From positions 106,887,979 through 106,951,978 of the forward strand of contig CM035430.1 of assembly GCA_020310875.1 (NCBI GenBank): DNA of 64,000 nucleotides. Reading direction: 5' to 3'. Below the pieces are notes generated by a model that did no database searches, was not told the origin of the DNA, and saw nothing but the letters and a program-made list of their open reading frames with translations. This document shows positions 1 to 11,753 of this stretch, piece by piece (within the stretch, counting starts at the first letter, position 1; each line of letters starts with the position of its first letter). A program made the translations under genes and the position numbers. This stretch comes from Ceratopteris richardii (taxonomy: Eukaryota > Streptophyta > Polypodiopsida > Polypodiales > Pteridaceae).

Positions 1-203
1 CACGAACAGCACAAGGAAGAAGAAGAAGCTTGGAGCACAACACACAATACTGAATGTATTACTAGAGAATGTACAAAGATAAGTAGCCCATTAGGGAAAT
101 AGGCGTATATACAAGTCGGGGGAAAAAAACCTCCTAAAGAGGGAAAAAAGTGCCCCGGCGGTCCTAGTGTGTTCACACACATCACTACCTAAATATGTCA
201 ACA
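1..203 (-). repeat. 3' LTR of A1 (cut by window edge)
   Basis: Closely matches the LTR at 1351-1581, missing about the last 28 bases in element orientation. The inner end, reading TGTTGACATATTTAG on the minus strand, sits against the polypurine tract. Confidence 0.9.
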
Positions 204-277
204 AATCCCCCCTAGGAGTGATGCGGTGAACAAGGAGCTGGCACTCATGTATAAGGAAGTGCCAAGCTATGTGGAAA

Positions 278-940
278 TCACTCCACAAAAGGAAGTAAGC
301 CCAAAGCTTTGCAGAAAGCTTCAAACTTCTCCCTAGGCAGAGCCTTCGTGAAAAGGTCTCCAATGTTCTCCTGCGTGGGCACATATGCCAAGTTGATCTC
401 CCCAGCAGAGAACCTCTCCCTGACATAGTGATAATGCACCTCAATGTGCTTAGTGCGAGCATGGAACACAGGGTTCCTCGCAACTGCCAATGCGCTCTGA
501 CTATCAGTGAAGATGGTGGTGGTAGAAGACTGGCCAACACCCAAATCAACCATAAGGCATCTGAGCCACACACACTCAACAGTCAATGTGAAAGCTTCCC
601 TATACTCAGCCTCACAACTGGAAGTGGCCACAGTAGGCTGCTTCTTGCTCAACCAAGATATACATGAGCTACCAAGCATGAAGCAAAAACCACTAGTGGA
701 CACACGAGTGTCATAGCAACCAGCCCAATCTGAGTCAGAAAAAGCATGCAAATCTAGCGGTAGTGATCCCCCCTTGGGAAAAAACAACCCAAGTAGCCAA
801 GTACCACTCAAGTAGCGAAAGATGCGCTTAACCGCCTTCCAATGTGTGACTCTTGGGCAATGCATAAACCTGCTCATCTATGAGACAACAAACTAAATAT
901 CTGGCCGAGTAATGCATAAGTAAATCAAGCATCTGTTAGT
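278..940 (-). pseudogene. Copia RNase H fragment of A1
   Basis: The open frame at 278-877 encodes the copia RNase H end of Pol. Recognisable motifs in order are SDSDWAGCYDTR, STSGFCF, SWLSKKQPTVATSS, SCEAEYRE, TDSQSALAVARNP, HARTKHIEVHYHYVRE and DLFTKALPREKFEAF. It ends just before the purine tract and 3' LTR, as in intact copia elements. Homology to the same region of A2 and A3 continues out of frame to about 940, so the piece is an upstream-truncated relic. No reverse transcriptase domain precedes it. Confidence 0.88.
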
Positions 941-1336
941 CGTTAAACTTCCGACTTCAGACTCCGAACACTGTCAAGTTCAAACGTCCCTAATCATTCC
1001 TAACATTAAGTTACCTCTTAGTCACGTGAGTCCTTGGGAGTGGTAGGGGTCTGTTAGACAGAGGCCCTGTACTATTTTCCCAACTCATTACACAATCATA
1101 ATTACTTTCTCGCGTCTTAGCTCAGCGTGCAACTCTGAACAACTGATGATTGTTCAGTGTATTTGACTTAGAATTCCCGAACTAATCCTGCTATAGTGAT
1201 CTGAGCAGTAGTCCGGAACCACACAGCAAAGCTGTTTTGATCTCGAAAACACCCTGAGTATGCTGACCAAAATTTGTACGATTCTGAGACTGCAAACGGA
1301 GGAGTGTCGGCGGCGCCCTAGATGAAGCGACGACCT

Positions 1337-1348
1337 GCTCTGATACCA
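1337..1348 (-). promoter_or_regulatory. Primer binding site of A1 (tRNA-iMet type)
   Basis: The minus strand reads TGGTATCAGAGC, the usual plant copia primer site complementary to the 3' end of initiator methionine tRNA. It lies two bases inside the 5' LTR end. Confidence 0.9.
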
Positions 1349-1350
1349 AT

Positions 1351-1581
1351 TGTTAAAGATAGATGTATGTGGAAGCACGTGAACAACTCAAAGGAAGAAG
1401 AAGAAGCTTGGAGCACAACACACAATACTGAATGTATTACTAAAGAATGTACAAAGATAAGTAGCCCATTAGGGCAATAGGCGTATATACAAGCCGGGGG
1501 AAAAAAACCTCCTAAAGAGGGAAAAAAGTGCCTCGGCGATCCTAGTGTGTTCACACACATCACTACCTAAATATATCAACA
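1351..1581 (-). repeat. 5' LTR of A1
   Basis: 231 bp, bounded by TG and CA on the minus strand. It matches the 229-bp LTR of A2 and the 230-bp LTR of A3. Confidence 0.9.
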
Positions 1582-1599
1582 CACATCACAAGCAAAAGT

Positions 1600-2000
1600 G
1601 GAGACTATGTACAACGGCAGGACTTGATCTCGCGACGTTAGGGGCAAGAACCATCTCCTCTATTCTTGAGAGCGAGCCACATTGATGGTCTTTTTCTCCT
1701 TCGGTTTTTATTATACCTATTACCCCGCACTGCAAGAGTTTGTAGCTTATAAGCAAAATCAAAGATAGATAGAGGTAACAAGTTTTGATCTCCTGACCTC
1801 AGAAGCAGAACATGATCATCATAACAACTCCGCCAAACGTACTCGTAGTCGATCAGTTCGATCAATTAAATTTAGATCGGCTAATTGTGTAAAAGCTCTA
1901 TTTATCGGGGACAAAAGAGAGAAGGTTTTTCTGCATACGGTGGGAAGACAGGTATCGAACCTAGATCTTCTTTGATGTCCTTGATGCATCTCAGCCACAA
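1600..2000 (-). repeat. Cluster of tRNA-like (SINE head) sequences
   Basis: On the minus strand three short segments resemble tRNA-derived SINE heads. The clearest lies at about 1950-2000: an A-box-like TGGCTGAGATGC followed about 36 bases later by GGTTCGATACC, a perfect B box. Segments near 1770-1850 (ending AGATCAAAACTTG) and 1610-1690 (ending GAGATCAAGTCCTG) keep the same spacing with weaker B boxes. No cloverleaf or intact tRNA can be drawn, and no target duplications were resolved. Confidence 0.4.
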
Positions 2001-2050
2001 TAATAATAATTCTATGTGTTATTATTCTCTACAATATTAGATATATTCTT

Positions 2051-5000
2051 TTCTGCACATTCTATGCTAAACTTGATTTGAGCCAACACCCGATGGAAAA
2101 GGATGGGTTGAGATAAGCATAGTCTAAAGAAAGCTTCATTTTTTCAAGAAGAGGACATGAGGTAACAAAGGTCTCCAAAGAGGATTATGTGCCTCTTCTC
2201 ATGGATCAATGAAAGGATGTAGCTAATTTGAAGATAAGTATTTTCCAAAGTTAATGATTTGTTTCAATATTTGTTTTTGCTATATGCTTTCATGTAGGAT
2301 GCATGTTATTATCATTGAAGTATAGAATTAAAATTCATTTTTGATAATCTTGATGCAAATTATTAAAGCTAAATGAAAGAGCATAAATGTATTGAAATAC
2401 TCATTAAGCACAAGCATGCATCTACGAAAGAATATTGGTGCATTTCTCCTTTTCAAAGAGGATTTTCATGCAAAAAACATGTTTTCTTCTTGCTTGAAAA
2501 AGATAGTTAATGCTCAAGTTTATGCATATGAATAGTTATATCTTTTTAAAAAGCTACCAAGTAGAATATTTGTGAATGGATGATTGGGAACATGCATTTT
2601 GAAGTTCAACATGAAAGGAGAATGCCAACACGTGCATGCACTCACATGCATTTGCATGCAAGAACAAGCATTCATATATGCATGATCATTTGTTCAGTAG
2701 TTGAATACTTATACTTCCATTACCTCCTTTTTCTAACTCGAATTAGATATCTAGGAAAAATAGCAAACTACTTAGTTGCAAGGCTCCTTGTTTCCATGCA
2801 ACTCAAGTAGCTAGTTTGTTTTTTCCAAACGTGATACTTAGGTATCACAAAAATTGGGAGTCTTGATTAGCAAAAGTAGGTTTTTCGAAAGTCAAATGTT
2901 TAATTTTCTTGCTCCTTGGAATGGCAAGAAAATAGGGCTACTTGAAAATTTTGATGATGAGTCTAAGTTTCGGAGAAAGCTTAGAAAATCCTAACGACAA
3001 GCCTAGATGTAGTCATTAGGTTGGTTTTAGGACATGATGCAACCCAGAAAGTTAATAAAGTTTCCTTTAGAAGTTTTATCTGATTCTATCCCTAGACGTG
3101 ATAAGAATCTTAAAAAATTAAATCGAACTTAACTCAATCAAACTTTCAAGTCCAAAGGATAGTTGATATGTTCCAAATTTGAAAAATCATGGAACTTTTG
3201 AAGTTTTTTCTTTCACTTCATTATGATGAGTGGTGAACCTCAAAGAGGTGAATAAACTTTAGCATCACTTGAACTTTAGTGTTCAATAGTTGGATGCTAG
3301 GTTCCGTGACTGCATCTATAGTCAAGATGCAAAGTTTTCAAAAAGCATGGAAACTTTATTAAGCACTTTTATGAGGATGAGAAAAGTATGCTTGGTTTTG
3401 TTTGAGCTAATTAGAGCTTAGAGAAGAAACCCAAGTGAAAGTAATCTTTGGGAATCAAGATATTTTCCTATAAGATACATCAAAGTAATCTTTGGGAATC
3501 AAGATATTTTCCTATAAGATACATCAAAGTAATCTTTGGGAATTAAGTTACTTCCTAAAGATAATCCGATAAAATAAAATAGTCTGGTTAACTATTTCAT
3601 TGGTTAGAAATGAATATCTTTTGTACAAGCAATAAAGCTTTAAGTCTTGGTCTTGTCCAAAAGTCAAGAATTTCTTTTAAAGATCATTCTAGTAAAGCAA
3701 AAGATTCCAAGATGAATCATTGGCTTAGTATGACTTGACTCCTTGGCAGGAATCTAAAGTTCTTGAAAGAGAAAATCTCCCTAGATGTGAGACTTGAATC
3801 TTTCAAGATAGTTTAATAGCAAGTAGTTTCCATTAATTCCCAAACCACTAGTAATGGTACTTAAGTCCAAATATTGATATAACCTAAAGGTGTATCAAAG
3901 ATTCTTGGCTTTGGAATCTGAGAGGCATCAATATATGCTTTGACTTAAGTTGAGAGAAAGATCTCTAAAAATCTCGCGGGTAAGCAAAGAACCTTTTGAT
4001 AGTTTCAGAGATCTTAAAGATAAAGACTAAGTCTTTATTCTAGTCGCAAGAGAAACCAAATTTGATCAAGCTTGGCCATGATTGTCCAAAAACTTACGAT
4101 TGGAACTACTTTGAAGTTTGCCCAAGTATTGGGAATTACTCACTTAGGTTCCATTTATCCAATGGAAAATTGTGAGAAAAGTAAGGTGTTCCAAGTTTGA
4201 ATAGAGTGAAGAAATTCCAAGAGTGTAGTCTACAACCGTGAAGATGGCACTTAAGTCTGGGGAAGGTAAAACATAATGTTTACCTATCCTTAAAGGGATT
4301 TTGATAGATACCTAAAGCATCAATAAAGAAGGAATCTAAAGACAAGAAGTCAAAAGCTCTTGTCACTACAAATTGGTCAAGAATAAACCAATTGAACTTG
4401 GATTTGTGAAAAATTCAAGTACTTGGAATTTTGATTGGTTTTTATTTAAGAACCCCAGCAAAGAAGGATGGATGTTCCATCAAAAGGTTTTCAAGTTCCT
4501 AAAGGAAAGCACAAGATCATGAAACGATCATGTAAAGGGATCAAAATTCAAAATTCCTGAAACTTCAAAATTCTCGTAAAGAATGGAAGCAAGAAGGTAC
4601 TCTATCAACAGATATTTAGACTTTAGGATAAGTATCACCCACACATTAATATGAATATAGAATAGGGTGGTATGGAACACGAGATTTTATACTTAGATTG
4701 ATGTAGGAAAGATGGTATGGGACATCAGACCGTGGGATGATAATTATCTTTTAGTCCTAGATTCAATCTTGAAGTTAGGTTTCATCCTCAAGGGAATTAA
4801 AACTTCAAAGACGGAGTTTAAATTCAAGGAGGATAAAATATCGTATCTTAAGATATTTCAAGATACTTCAAGATCAAGGAAATAGAAGATATAAAGTAAG
4901 TAACTTCCAAGATCTTCTTGGAACACTTCAAGATAAAGTGTTGTTGATTCAGAAATTTTTGATGAAATTTTTGAAGAAGTGGATTTTGATATTAAAAAGA

Positions 5001-6180
5001 TCCTTTCAACCAAGGAATAGAGTGATTAAGTCAAGCAAAAAGTTCCCAATGTAAATTGATAAATTCAAGCCTTTGACTTGAAGAAATACACAAGAATTGC
5101 ATTCATAGTAAGGAGTCATAAAGATTGAATTTAGGCATGAACTTAGTCTCAAGTGAAGCATTAGTTGAGTAAAAACTCATCAATAGAACCTCAATGGGTC
5201 GGAACACTGATGTTAGATACCACACTAGTATCTTGTGGTTGGATGATGTTTTAGATTTGCTCTGAATCTTTTTGAGAATCCAGCTTATTTCTTTTAAAGG
5301 TAGAAAAAATGCTTCAATACCCTGTTCAAATAGATCTTTGAGAAGTAAAAGTCCTGAGTAATCTAAACTTTGACTCATAGCAAGTTAACGTATCTTCAAA
5401 GTTTGAATTGATTGAACATAGTTTTAGTTCTTTCTTTCCACTTTCCAAATCTTTTGGATTTGACTGAATTACGGTATTTGATTCTTTTCACAGAAGTCCA
5501 AGGTTAACCGATTGGAACTATATAACTAAATTAAACATCCTAGATAGATGTTTTGTACAAGAACCTTTTCAATATTCAATAAATGAAAGGTCCAAGATTG
5601 ACTTATTTATTTGGGTTTGCTTCCTATTACTAGCATAACTCTCATAGATCCCAGTATACTCTAGAATAGAGAAGTTAGGAATTGCTCATCAGATTGACAA
5701 TTCCCAAGAACTTTTAACACAAGTCTTTGAGAAACGTGTCCTAGGAGAATTTTCATTTTGAATTTGAATTGGTCAAGTTATGGTATGGTTGACTCAAAGT
5801 AAATGGTAAACTTTCTCTTGCAGTTTACATAGGATTTTTAAACTCATTACGACAAAGTAGTCCTCTAGTCGGGTGAAAAAATCAAGTACTACTGTTGGAT
5901 AAGAATAAAACATTGTACAAACATCCAAGTTAGATGTTTGGGACAACCAGACTTCAAGTTCTCCAAACCAAATTCAAGTGTCAAGGATTCTCAAAGTCTT
6001 GTGAGGGATAAGAAACCCGCCTTTGTTACTAAGTCCATGCACCAGTCATGACCTAAAATGGACTTGTAATTTGAATCCACACAATTCACATGTTTGTGCC
6101 CACATCGCACCTATTAAAAATTGTGAACTGGCCAAGGATGTTTTTAGATCCACGATTATTATTCATTCACTACTTTGTAC
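2051..6180. other. AT-rich stretch with no recognised gene
   Basis: About 4.1 kb of AT-rich DNA with many short words built on CAAGA and CTTGG. The longest open frames are under 140 codons and match no family I know. Apart from a 44-bp tandem repeat near 3.45-3.55 kb I see no structural feature. It may be an old, unrecognisable repeat. Confidence 0.6.
3441..3550. repeat. 44-bp tandem repeat, about 2.5 copies
   Basis: The word GTAATCTTTGGGAATCAAG restarts at 3441 and 3485 and, with one change, at 3529, giving a constant period of 44. Copies 1 and 2 are essentially identical. Confidence 0.9.
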
Positions 6181-6194
6181 TTTGATTAATTTAT

Positions 6195-6525
6195 TAAAGT
6201 GCAAAGCAAAACAGTGTTTTGAATCATTTGGGCAGGGATGCCACCATAGAGATGAGACATGTTCTTCCAGTTGTGGTGGAGTTGTAAAGACACGAGTACC
6301 TCTAGCCGGAGTAGACCCGCCAAAGGGAGTACCTCAAGTGGGAGTAGTCTCGCCAAAGGGAGTGGTGTTGATAGGAGTGCCGCAGGGTGGAATGAGGTCG
6401 TGGGGAGTACTGCTATGAGAAATCTAGTACTATAACGCTCTAGCCATATAAGCAAGAGGTGCTTGAGATATAAACTCCATAAATTGCTCCTCTATCATGG
6501 AGTGTGGAGGGACCGGTGGACTATC
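6195..6525 (-). pseudogene. Broken Pro/Thr-rich coding relic, possibly CACTA-type
   Basis: A coding-like stretch on the minus strand starts after a good splice acceptor (TTTTTTGTTGCAG) with MGDSPPVPPHSMIEEQFMEF and stops after about 33 codons. In another frame the sequence continues with a Pro/Thr-rich repeat of about 11 residues (TTPFGETTPT then GTPFGGSTPARGT), itself broken by one stop, then LEEHVSSLWWHP. The architecture recalls the accessory ORF of CACTA (En/Spm) elements, but I do not recognise a defining motif. It could equally be a decayed host exon. Confidence 0.35.
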
Positions 6526-6737
6526 TCCCATTGTGCTCTGCAACAAAAAACTCAAATAATTAGAATATCATAATACTGGTGAACATTTTACCATAACAGA
6601 GCAAGTCATGCATCTTCCATATAAGTATGCCTTACACTCATACATCCCGTATTCTTATAGGCTGAGATGTGTCGCACACAGTAATCCCATCCCATAAAGT
6701 GTGCAACTCCTCTACAAGTGGTGCAAGGTACTAATCC

Positions 6738-7056
6738 ATGTTTTTAACCTTATACTTATTGAAGTATTTCGATGGCGATGCACCACAGTGCGCTCTCCTT
6801 CTCGAGAGCTCCACGACGATATGCTCGGAGTAGAAACCCGAGCTCCTGAGGCCGCACACAGTACTCCACACAGAGGTTGTAGAATACGCAGAAAACACAA
6901 TACACAGGGAGCACAAAGACAGACTTCTTAGGTCTTACAAATGCGGTCGAACTTAGAGTTTGTGACTGACCAAGCCACTATATGTTTTATTAAAGAACAT
7001 ATACAAAGAAGTGTCCGGTGGCCATTTGGCCTTTCACATGGACACTAACGGTAACA
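6738..7056 (-). repeat. 3' LTR of F (outer end uncertain)
   Basis: The inner end is clear: TGTTACCGTTAGTG on the minus strand, directly after the purine tract. The outer end is a guess at a CA near 6738, because no second LTR is present for comparison. Confidence 0.6.
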
Positions 7057-7204
7057 ATCTCCCACTAAAGGCCAATATGGCCAGAGTAACTATGGGAGAA
7101 ACAATAAAGAATGATAAAGAATACCTGAGTGTAAGTATACAGACTATACCTCCCACCTGATGGGCATGTTACACAGTATATAAGTGACTGCGTAAGATCA
7201 AGAA

Positions 7205-9358
7205 TCAAGTAACCCCCATCAAGTGACAACAGTGTCGAAAGCTATCCTGTGGTAGAGCTTTAGTCAAAGCATCTGCAGCATTATCTCGAGTGTGAACCTT
7301 CTCAACAATAATGCTCTCATTGGCTAAGCAATCTCTAATGAAGTGATACCTTACCTCAATGTGCTTGGTCTTTGCATGATCGACCGGATTCTTAGCCAAA
7401 GCAATGGCATTCTGACTATCACTGAGCAAGTGAGGTACATGCTGAGGTAAACCCATATCACAAGCAAGATGGGAAAGCCACAATGCTTCCTTACATGCCT
7501 CACTTGCTGCAACATACTCTGCTTTTGTGGTGGAAACAGCTGTACATTCTTGAAGATGAGATCTCCAAGAGATAGCACCTCCAGCAAAATGAAAAATATA
7601 CCCTGATGTAGACTTACGATTGTCTACACAACCAGCATAGTCAGAATCTATGTAACCAATAATGGATGCTTTCCCTCTACCTAAGCATAGACACTTGTCC
7701 TTAGTGCCACTCAAATATCTCAAAATCATTTTGACCGCTTCCCAATGTTTCTTGCCAGGATTAGACATATATCTGCTCATAACTCCCACTGCAAATGCAA
7801 TGTCTGGTCTCGTAGCTACCATAGCATACATGAGACTACCAACAGCAGACTGATAGGGAATTTTGGTCATGAATTCCTTTTCCTCATCTGATTTGGGGCA
7901 GTCATCCTTGCTCAATTTCACATATGTGGGTAAAGGTGTACTCAATGCTTTTCCACCCTGCATATTGAATCGGTGAAGTACTTTGGATATGTACTCACTT
8001 TGAGACAAGTATATGCATCTTTTACTCCTATCATGAGTAATGCGCATGCCAAGAATATGTTTGGCATCCCCCAAATCCTTCATATCAAATGTCTGACTCA
8101 ACTTCTTTTTGAGAATTGACAAATCATAAGAGGACTTCCCAACAATCAACATATCATCGACGTAAAGTATTAAGCATATCAAGCTGCCATCAGAACATCT
8201 CTTTGTGTACAAACAATGATCCTCATTGCTCCGAGAATAGCCTTGGGACTTCATAAAAGCATCAAACTTTTGGTACCATTGTCTAGGAGACTGTTTAAGT
8301 CCATACAAGCTCTTCTTGAGCTTACAAACTAGACTTTTCTTGCCAAGAACTACATAACCCTCTAGTTGTTCCATATAGATCTCATCTGTAAGATCTCCAT
8401 GCAAGAAAGCTATTTTCACATCCATTTGGACTAGCTCTAAGTCCTCCATTGCAACGAATCCAAGCAACATGCGCAAAGTAGTCATCTTGACCACTGGAGA
8501 GAAGATTTCCTCAAAATCAACACCATGTTGTTGCTTAAAACCCTTCGCAACAAGTCGTGCTTTATATTTTGGAGAAGCACTATCTGATGTGAATTTCAAC
8601 TTATATACCCATTTACATGGTAAAGCTTTCCTGCCCTTTGGCAAAGGTACTAAGTCCCAAGTACCATTCTTGTGAATAGAATCCAACTCACTCTTCATGG
8701 CACGCTCCCACTTGACATGATCCTCTGTCTGCATAGCCTCTTTGTAGCAAGAAGGCTCACCGACATCTGTTAGCATAACAAAATCTAAGCTTGGAACATA
8801 TCTATCAGGTGGATATGAGACACGTGCAGAACGTCTCAATGGTTGCTGAACAGGGACACGTGCAGACTGATCTGAATGGACATTCTCTTGAACATCCCTA
8901 TGTGCAGCATTTTTATGCATGCTAATCGGAGGACTAGTATCCCCAAACACCACTCTTCTCACTTCAACCTCCTTAATGGGCTGTTTATGCATCTTAGACT
9001 CATTAAAAATGACATCACTACTTCTGATCACTGACCGTGTTTTAGGATCCCATAAGCGATATCCAAATTGTCCTTCTCGACCATATCCAAGAAAAATGCA
9101 TTTCTTTGACTTATGGTCCAACTTTTGTCTAAGATTCTTGGGTATATGAACATATGCTTCACACCCAAAAACTCGAAGATGATCATAATATGGTGGTTTC
9201 CTTGTCCATAACTCTTGTGCCACTTTCAGACGTTTGGCAGTACTAGGTGAGAGGTTAATCACATGAGCTGCAGACAATACTGCTTCTGCCCAAAAACCTT
9301 GTGAGAGGTTTGCATGATGCAACATAGAGACTACTCTATCTTGAATAGTTCTATTCAT
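7205..9358 (-). pseudogene. Copia F Pol: integrase end, reverse transcriptase, RNase H
   Basis: A 717-codon open frame. Residues 1 to about 110 are the C-terminal half of integrase (starting MNRTIQDRVVSML, then VFGCEAYVHIPK and KCIFLGYG). Reverse transcriptase runs from about 210 to 470 (WVYKLKF, YKARLVAKGF, FSPVVKMTTLR, MDVKIAFLHGDL, SLYGLKQSPRQWYQ, catalytic LYVDDMLIV). RNase H follows (IDSDYAGCVDNRKSTSGYI, TTKAEYVAA, DSQNAIALAKNP, HAKTKHIEVRYHFIRD) to the natural end. All expected RT/RNase H motifs are visible. It is called a pseudogene because the upstream integrase part is in another frame and gag is truncated. Confidence 0.88.
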
Positions 9359-9396
9359 CCTCTCAGCTACACCATTCTGTACTGGGGTATAAGGAG

Positions 9397-9867
9397 CTAT
9401 AAACTCTCTATGAATCCCTCTAGACTGACAGAAAAGGCTGAATTCATGTGAGGTATACTCACCCCCATTATCTGAACGTAAAGCCTTAAGCTTAGTTCCT
9501 TTTCAAGCCATTTTCTGAAAGTAGGGAATACATCATCCTTTGATTTGATAGGATATACCCAGAATTTTCTAATAGCATCATCTATGAAAGTGACAAAGTA
9601 AAGAGAACCACCTAAGGACCTAGTGGGCATAGGACCACACACATCTGTATGAACGAGATCTAAAAGCTGAATTGAAGAGTCAATGTGCGTTCTATGCACA
9701 TTTCTGGTTTGCTTTCCATATTGACAATGCTCACAAAATGAAAAATCAGAGAAAGATAACACAGGTAAGTAGCCAGAACGAGAAAGATTTTCCATTCCAC
9801 TACGAGATATATGGCCCAAACGACCATGCCAAATACAAGTCATAGGCTGTTCAGTAACAGCTAACAA
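9397..9867 (-). pseudogene. Copia F GAG-pre-integrase and integrase core
   Basis: Encodes the HHCC-type pre-integrase segment (CIWHGRLGHISRSGMENL, then FCEHCQYGKQ) and the integrase core start (LVHTDVCGPM, YFVTFIDDAIRKFWVYP). It is in the same frame as the gag-protease ORF, separated only by a TAG at 9877-9879. Near 9490 a one-base shift moves the frame; the correct register (SDNGGEY, then TPVQNGVAERMNRT) continues into the next ORF. Both catalytic aspartates and the glutamate are present but split between frames. Confidence 0.85.
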
Positions 9868-9876
9868 GTGTTCTTT

Positions 9877-10790
9877 CTATGATACAAATAAAGGATAAAG
9901 TGAGCCAACTTTGCTTCCTTTTGCAATAACCATATTGCCCTTTGATATACGAAAGGACTGAGCAGAGAAGACCACCTTGTAACCAAGGTCATCAAGTTGA
10001 CCAAGTGACATCAAACTGCGTGATAACTGAGGTACATGGTGTACATTATGCATAGTAAATCTTGAGCCATCAATGAACTGCACAACCACATCTCCAATCC
10101 CCACAACATCACACTGGTAAGAGTCACCAAGTCTCACGGTACCAAGAGACTTTGCTGCATAATTAGAGAACCATTCTCTATGTGGTGTCACATGGAAAGA
10201 AGCACCAGAATCTAGCAGCCAGGTGTGGGAAAGAGAATCAGCCATAAGTGCCTCAGATGGCACAGTACTATCAAGTGTCAACACATCAGCATCATCAGAA
10301 ATAGCATTAATTTCTTCAATCTTCACAGTCCAAGTAGATGGTGCAGGTAACTGTTTAACATGCCCATCAACATTCTGTCCTTTACCTTTAGCATTCTTTA
10401 ATGCATAACAGTCTTTCTTCATGTGTCCTTTCTTATGACAATAATGGCATTCGATATCCCTCTTCCTTGATTTGCTTCTACTCTTATTCTGTTGACCATT
10501 CTTTTCCTTGTTCTTGCTCCTGCCACATTGTTGATTCTTTCCTTGGTAAGAATCACGAACATTATATGCATCTCCACTCTGAGTGCCAACCATAGATTTT
10601 CTACGAATCTCCTCACTCAAGAGTGCTCCACATATGTCATCATAGACGAGTTTACCATCAGGTGCACTATTGCTAATAGCTGTGCAAAACGTATCCCATG
10701 ATGATGGTAGGGTGCATAACAGTAATACTGCTTTCATTTCATTATCCATATCCATTTTTTGAGCCTGTAACTGAACCCCTCAAGAAACCT
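9877..10790 (-). pseudogene. Copia F gag (C-terminal part) and protease
   Basis: The open frame runs to 10755; gag homology extends slightly further to a TGA near 10787. It holds the end of the gag capsid region (VLLLCTLPSSWDTF), a basic linker, one CCHC zinc knuckle (CHYCHKKGHMKKDC), and an aspartic protease with the active-site motif WLLDSGASFHVT. The N-terminal gag half of roughly 150 residues is absent. The frame ends at an in-frame TAG directly before the integrase ORF. Confidence 0.85.
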
Positions 10791-11075
10791 GTAGTTTTAC
10801 GAGTGTGGCTGAAAATACAGCCCCAAAGGTTGATATTTATTGTCTTAGAAGTACAACGAACACTCTTCTTGATGTTCTTGGACCTGTGTGAAGAGAACTA
10901 TGTGCGAAAGTACTTCGAAATGGCTCCAAAAACACCCCAAAATTGCCTCAAAAATAGGCTTTAAAAGCAGAAATGAAGCTTTGAGGGACCAAAACTTGTT
11001 CAAGGTAATGTCAACCTTAGTCTTTCCCCTTCTTCAAACACCACAAGAGTGTACCTTAGTGGCAAGATATTGCCA
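10791..11075. other. Unassigned spacer beyond copia F
   Basis: About 285 bp with no ORF, LTR end or repeat I can name. It separates the truncated gag of F from the 5S-like fragment. Confidence 0.5.
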
Positions 11076-11139
11076 TGGTTAAGCGAGCTCTGGGGGGAAT
11101 AGTACTGGGATGGGTGACCTCCCGAGAAGTACCGGGAAC
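11076..11139 (+). pseudogene. 5S rRNA-derived fragment (3' half)
   Basis: The stretch GGTTAAGCGAGCTCTGGG ... AATAGTACTGGGATGGGTGACC ... AGAAGT follows plant 5S rRNA from its internal A box through the intermediate element to the C box, with several substitutions. Pol III internal promoter elements are therefore partly retained. The 5' half of 5S is not recognisable upstream. It could be a decayed 5S gene, a 5S-derived retroposon, or part of a Cassandra-type TRIM, whose LTRs carry 5S sequence in vascular plants. No TG/CA LTR ends or primer site were found nearby. Confidence 0.72.
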
Positions 11140-11370
11140 CTCTATATTCCTTGATCGTTGAGGTCCTCCCTCGCGCGCAGCCAATGGCGCCAACGATGAC
11201 TTCGGTGACTCGGATGACAAGGTATGCCAAGGTCTATGCCTTGGTCGCCGCCTTAGTCGTAAGCCTTGGGGGTGTGTGTGTGTGTGTAAATATTTTATAT
11301 ATTTTTATTTTTCCCTAAATTTTACATACATTTAATTATAATATTTACATATTCTAAAGTTTTTCCAAAG

Positions 11371-11371
<1 letters not shown>

Positions 11372-11444
<73 letters not shown>
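11372..11444. repeat. (AT)n microsatellite
   Basis: Uninterrupted AT dinucleotides for about 73 bp. Confidence 0.97.
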
Positions 11445-11446
<2 letters not shown>

Positions 11447-11610
11447 CTATATATATTAATATTAATCCTAAAACTTTCTTTTTTTAATATTTAATTATAT
11501 ACATTCACTTTAATCCATAAAACCCAAATTTCTTATATATTTGTATATATGTATTTTTATATGTATATGTATGTATGTACAAAAACTAAAATCCTATTTT
11601 TTATATATTC

Positions 11611-11753
<143 letters not shown>

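Larger units (their letters stand above)
1..1581 (-). mobile_element. Internally deleted Ty1/copia element A1
   Basis: Minus-strand copia element whose two LTRs are only about 1.15 kb apart. Reading the minus strand: 5' LTR (1581 to 1351), primer site (1348-1337), a leader resembling that of A3, a deletion junction somewhere between about 1230 and 940, the C-terminal RNase H domain, a purine tract (about 205-214, AGGGGGGAT on the minus strand), then the 3' LTR, which runs off the window start. Gag, protease, integrase and reverse transcriptase are missing. The same LTR family recurs at 23416-23644 and 51556-51785. It is non-autonomous; whether it ever moved in this form is unknown. Confidence 0.9.
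6738..10790 (-). mobile_element. Ty1/copia element F, 5'-truncated
   Basis: Minus-strand copia element. From its 5' side it keeps the end of gag with a zinc knuckle, protease, integrase, reverse transcriptase, RNase H, a purine tract (7057-7066, AGTGGGAGAT on the minus strand) and a 3' LTR. The 5' LTR, primer site and N-terminal gag are missing, homology fading near 10790. Only one in-frame stop (9877-9879) and one frameshift (about 9490) break the reading frame, so it decayed relatively recently. The RNase H end resembles element E. Confidence 0.88.

Noticed and set aside
3441-3550. Possible CRISPR-like repeat
   Set aside because: Direct tandem units with no unique spacers in plant DNA; nothing nearby resembles Cas genes.
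7662-9149. Plus-strand ORFs opposite copia F
   Set aside because: Shadows of the minus-strand Pol reading frame.
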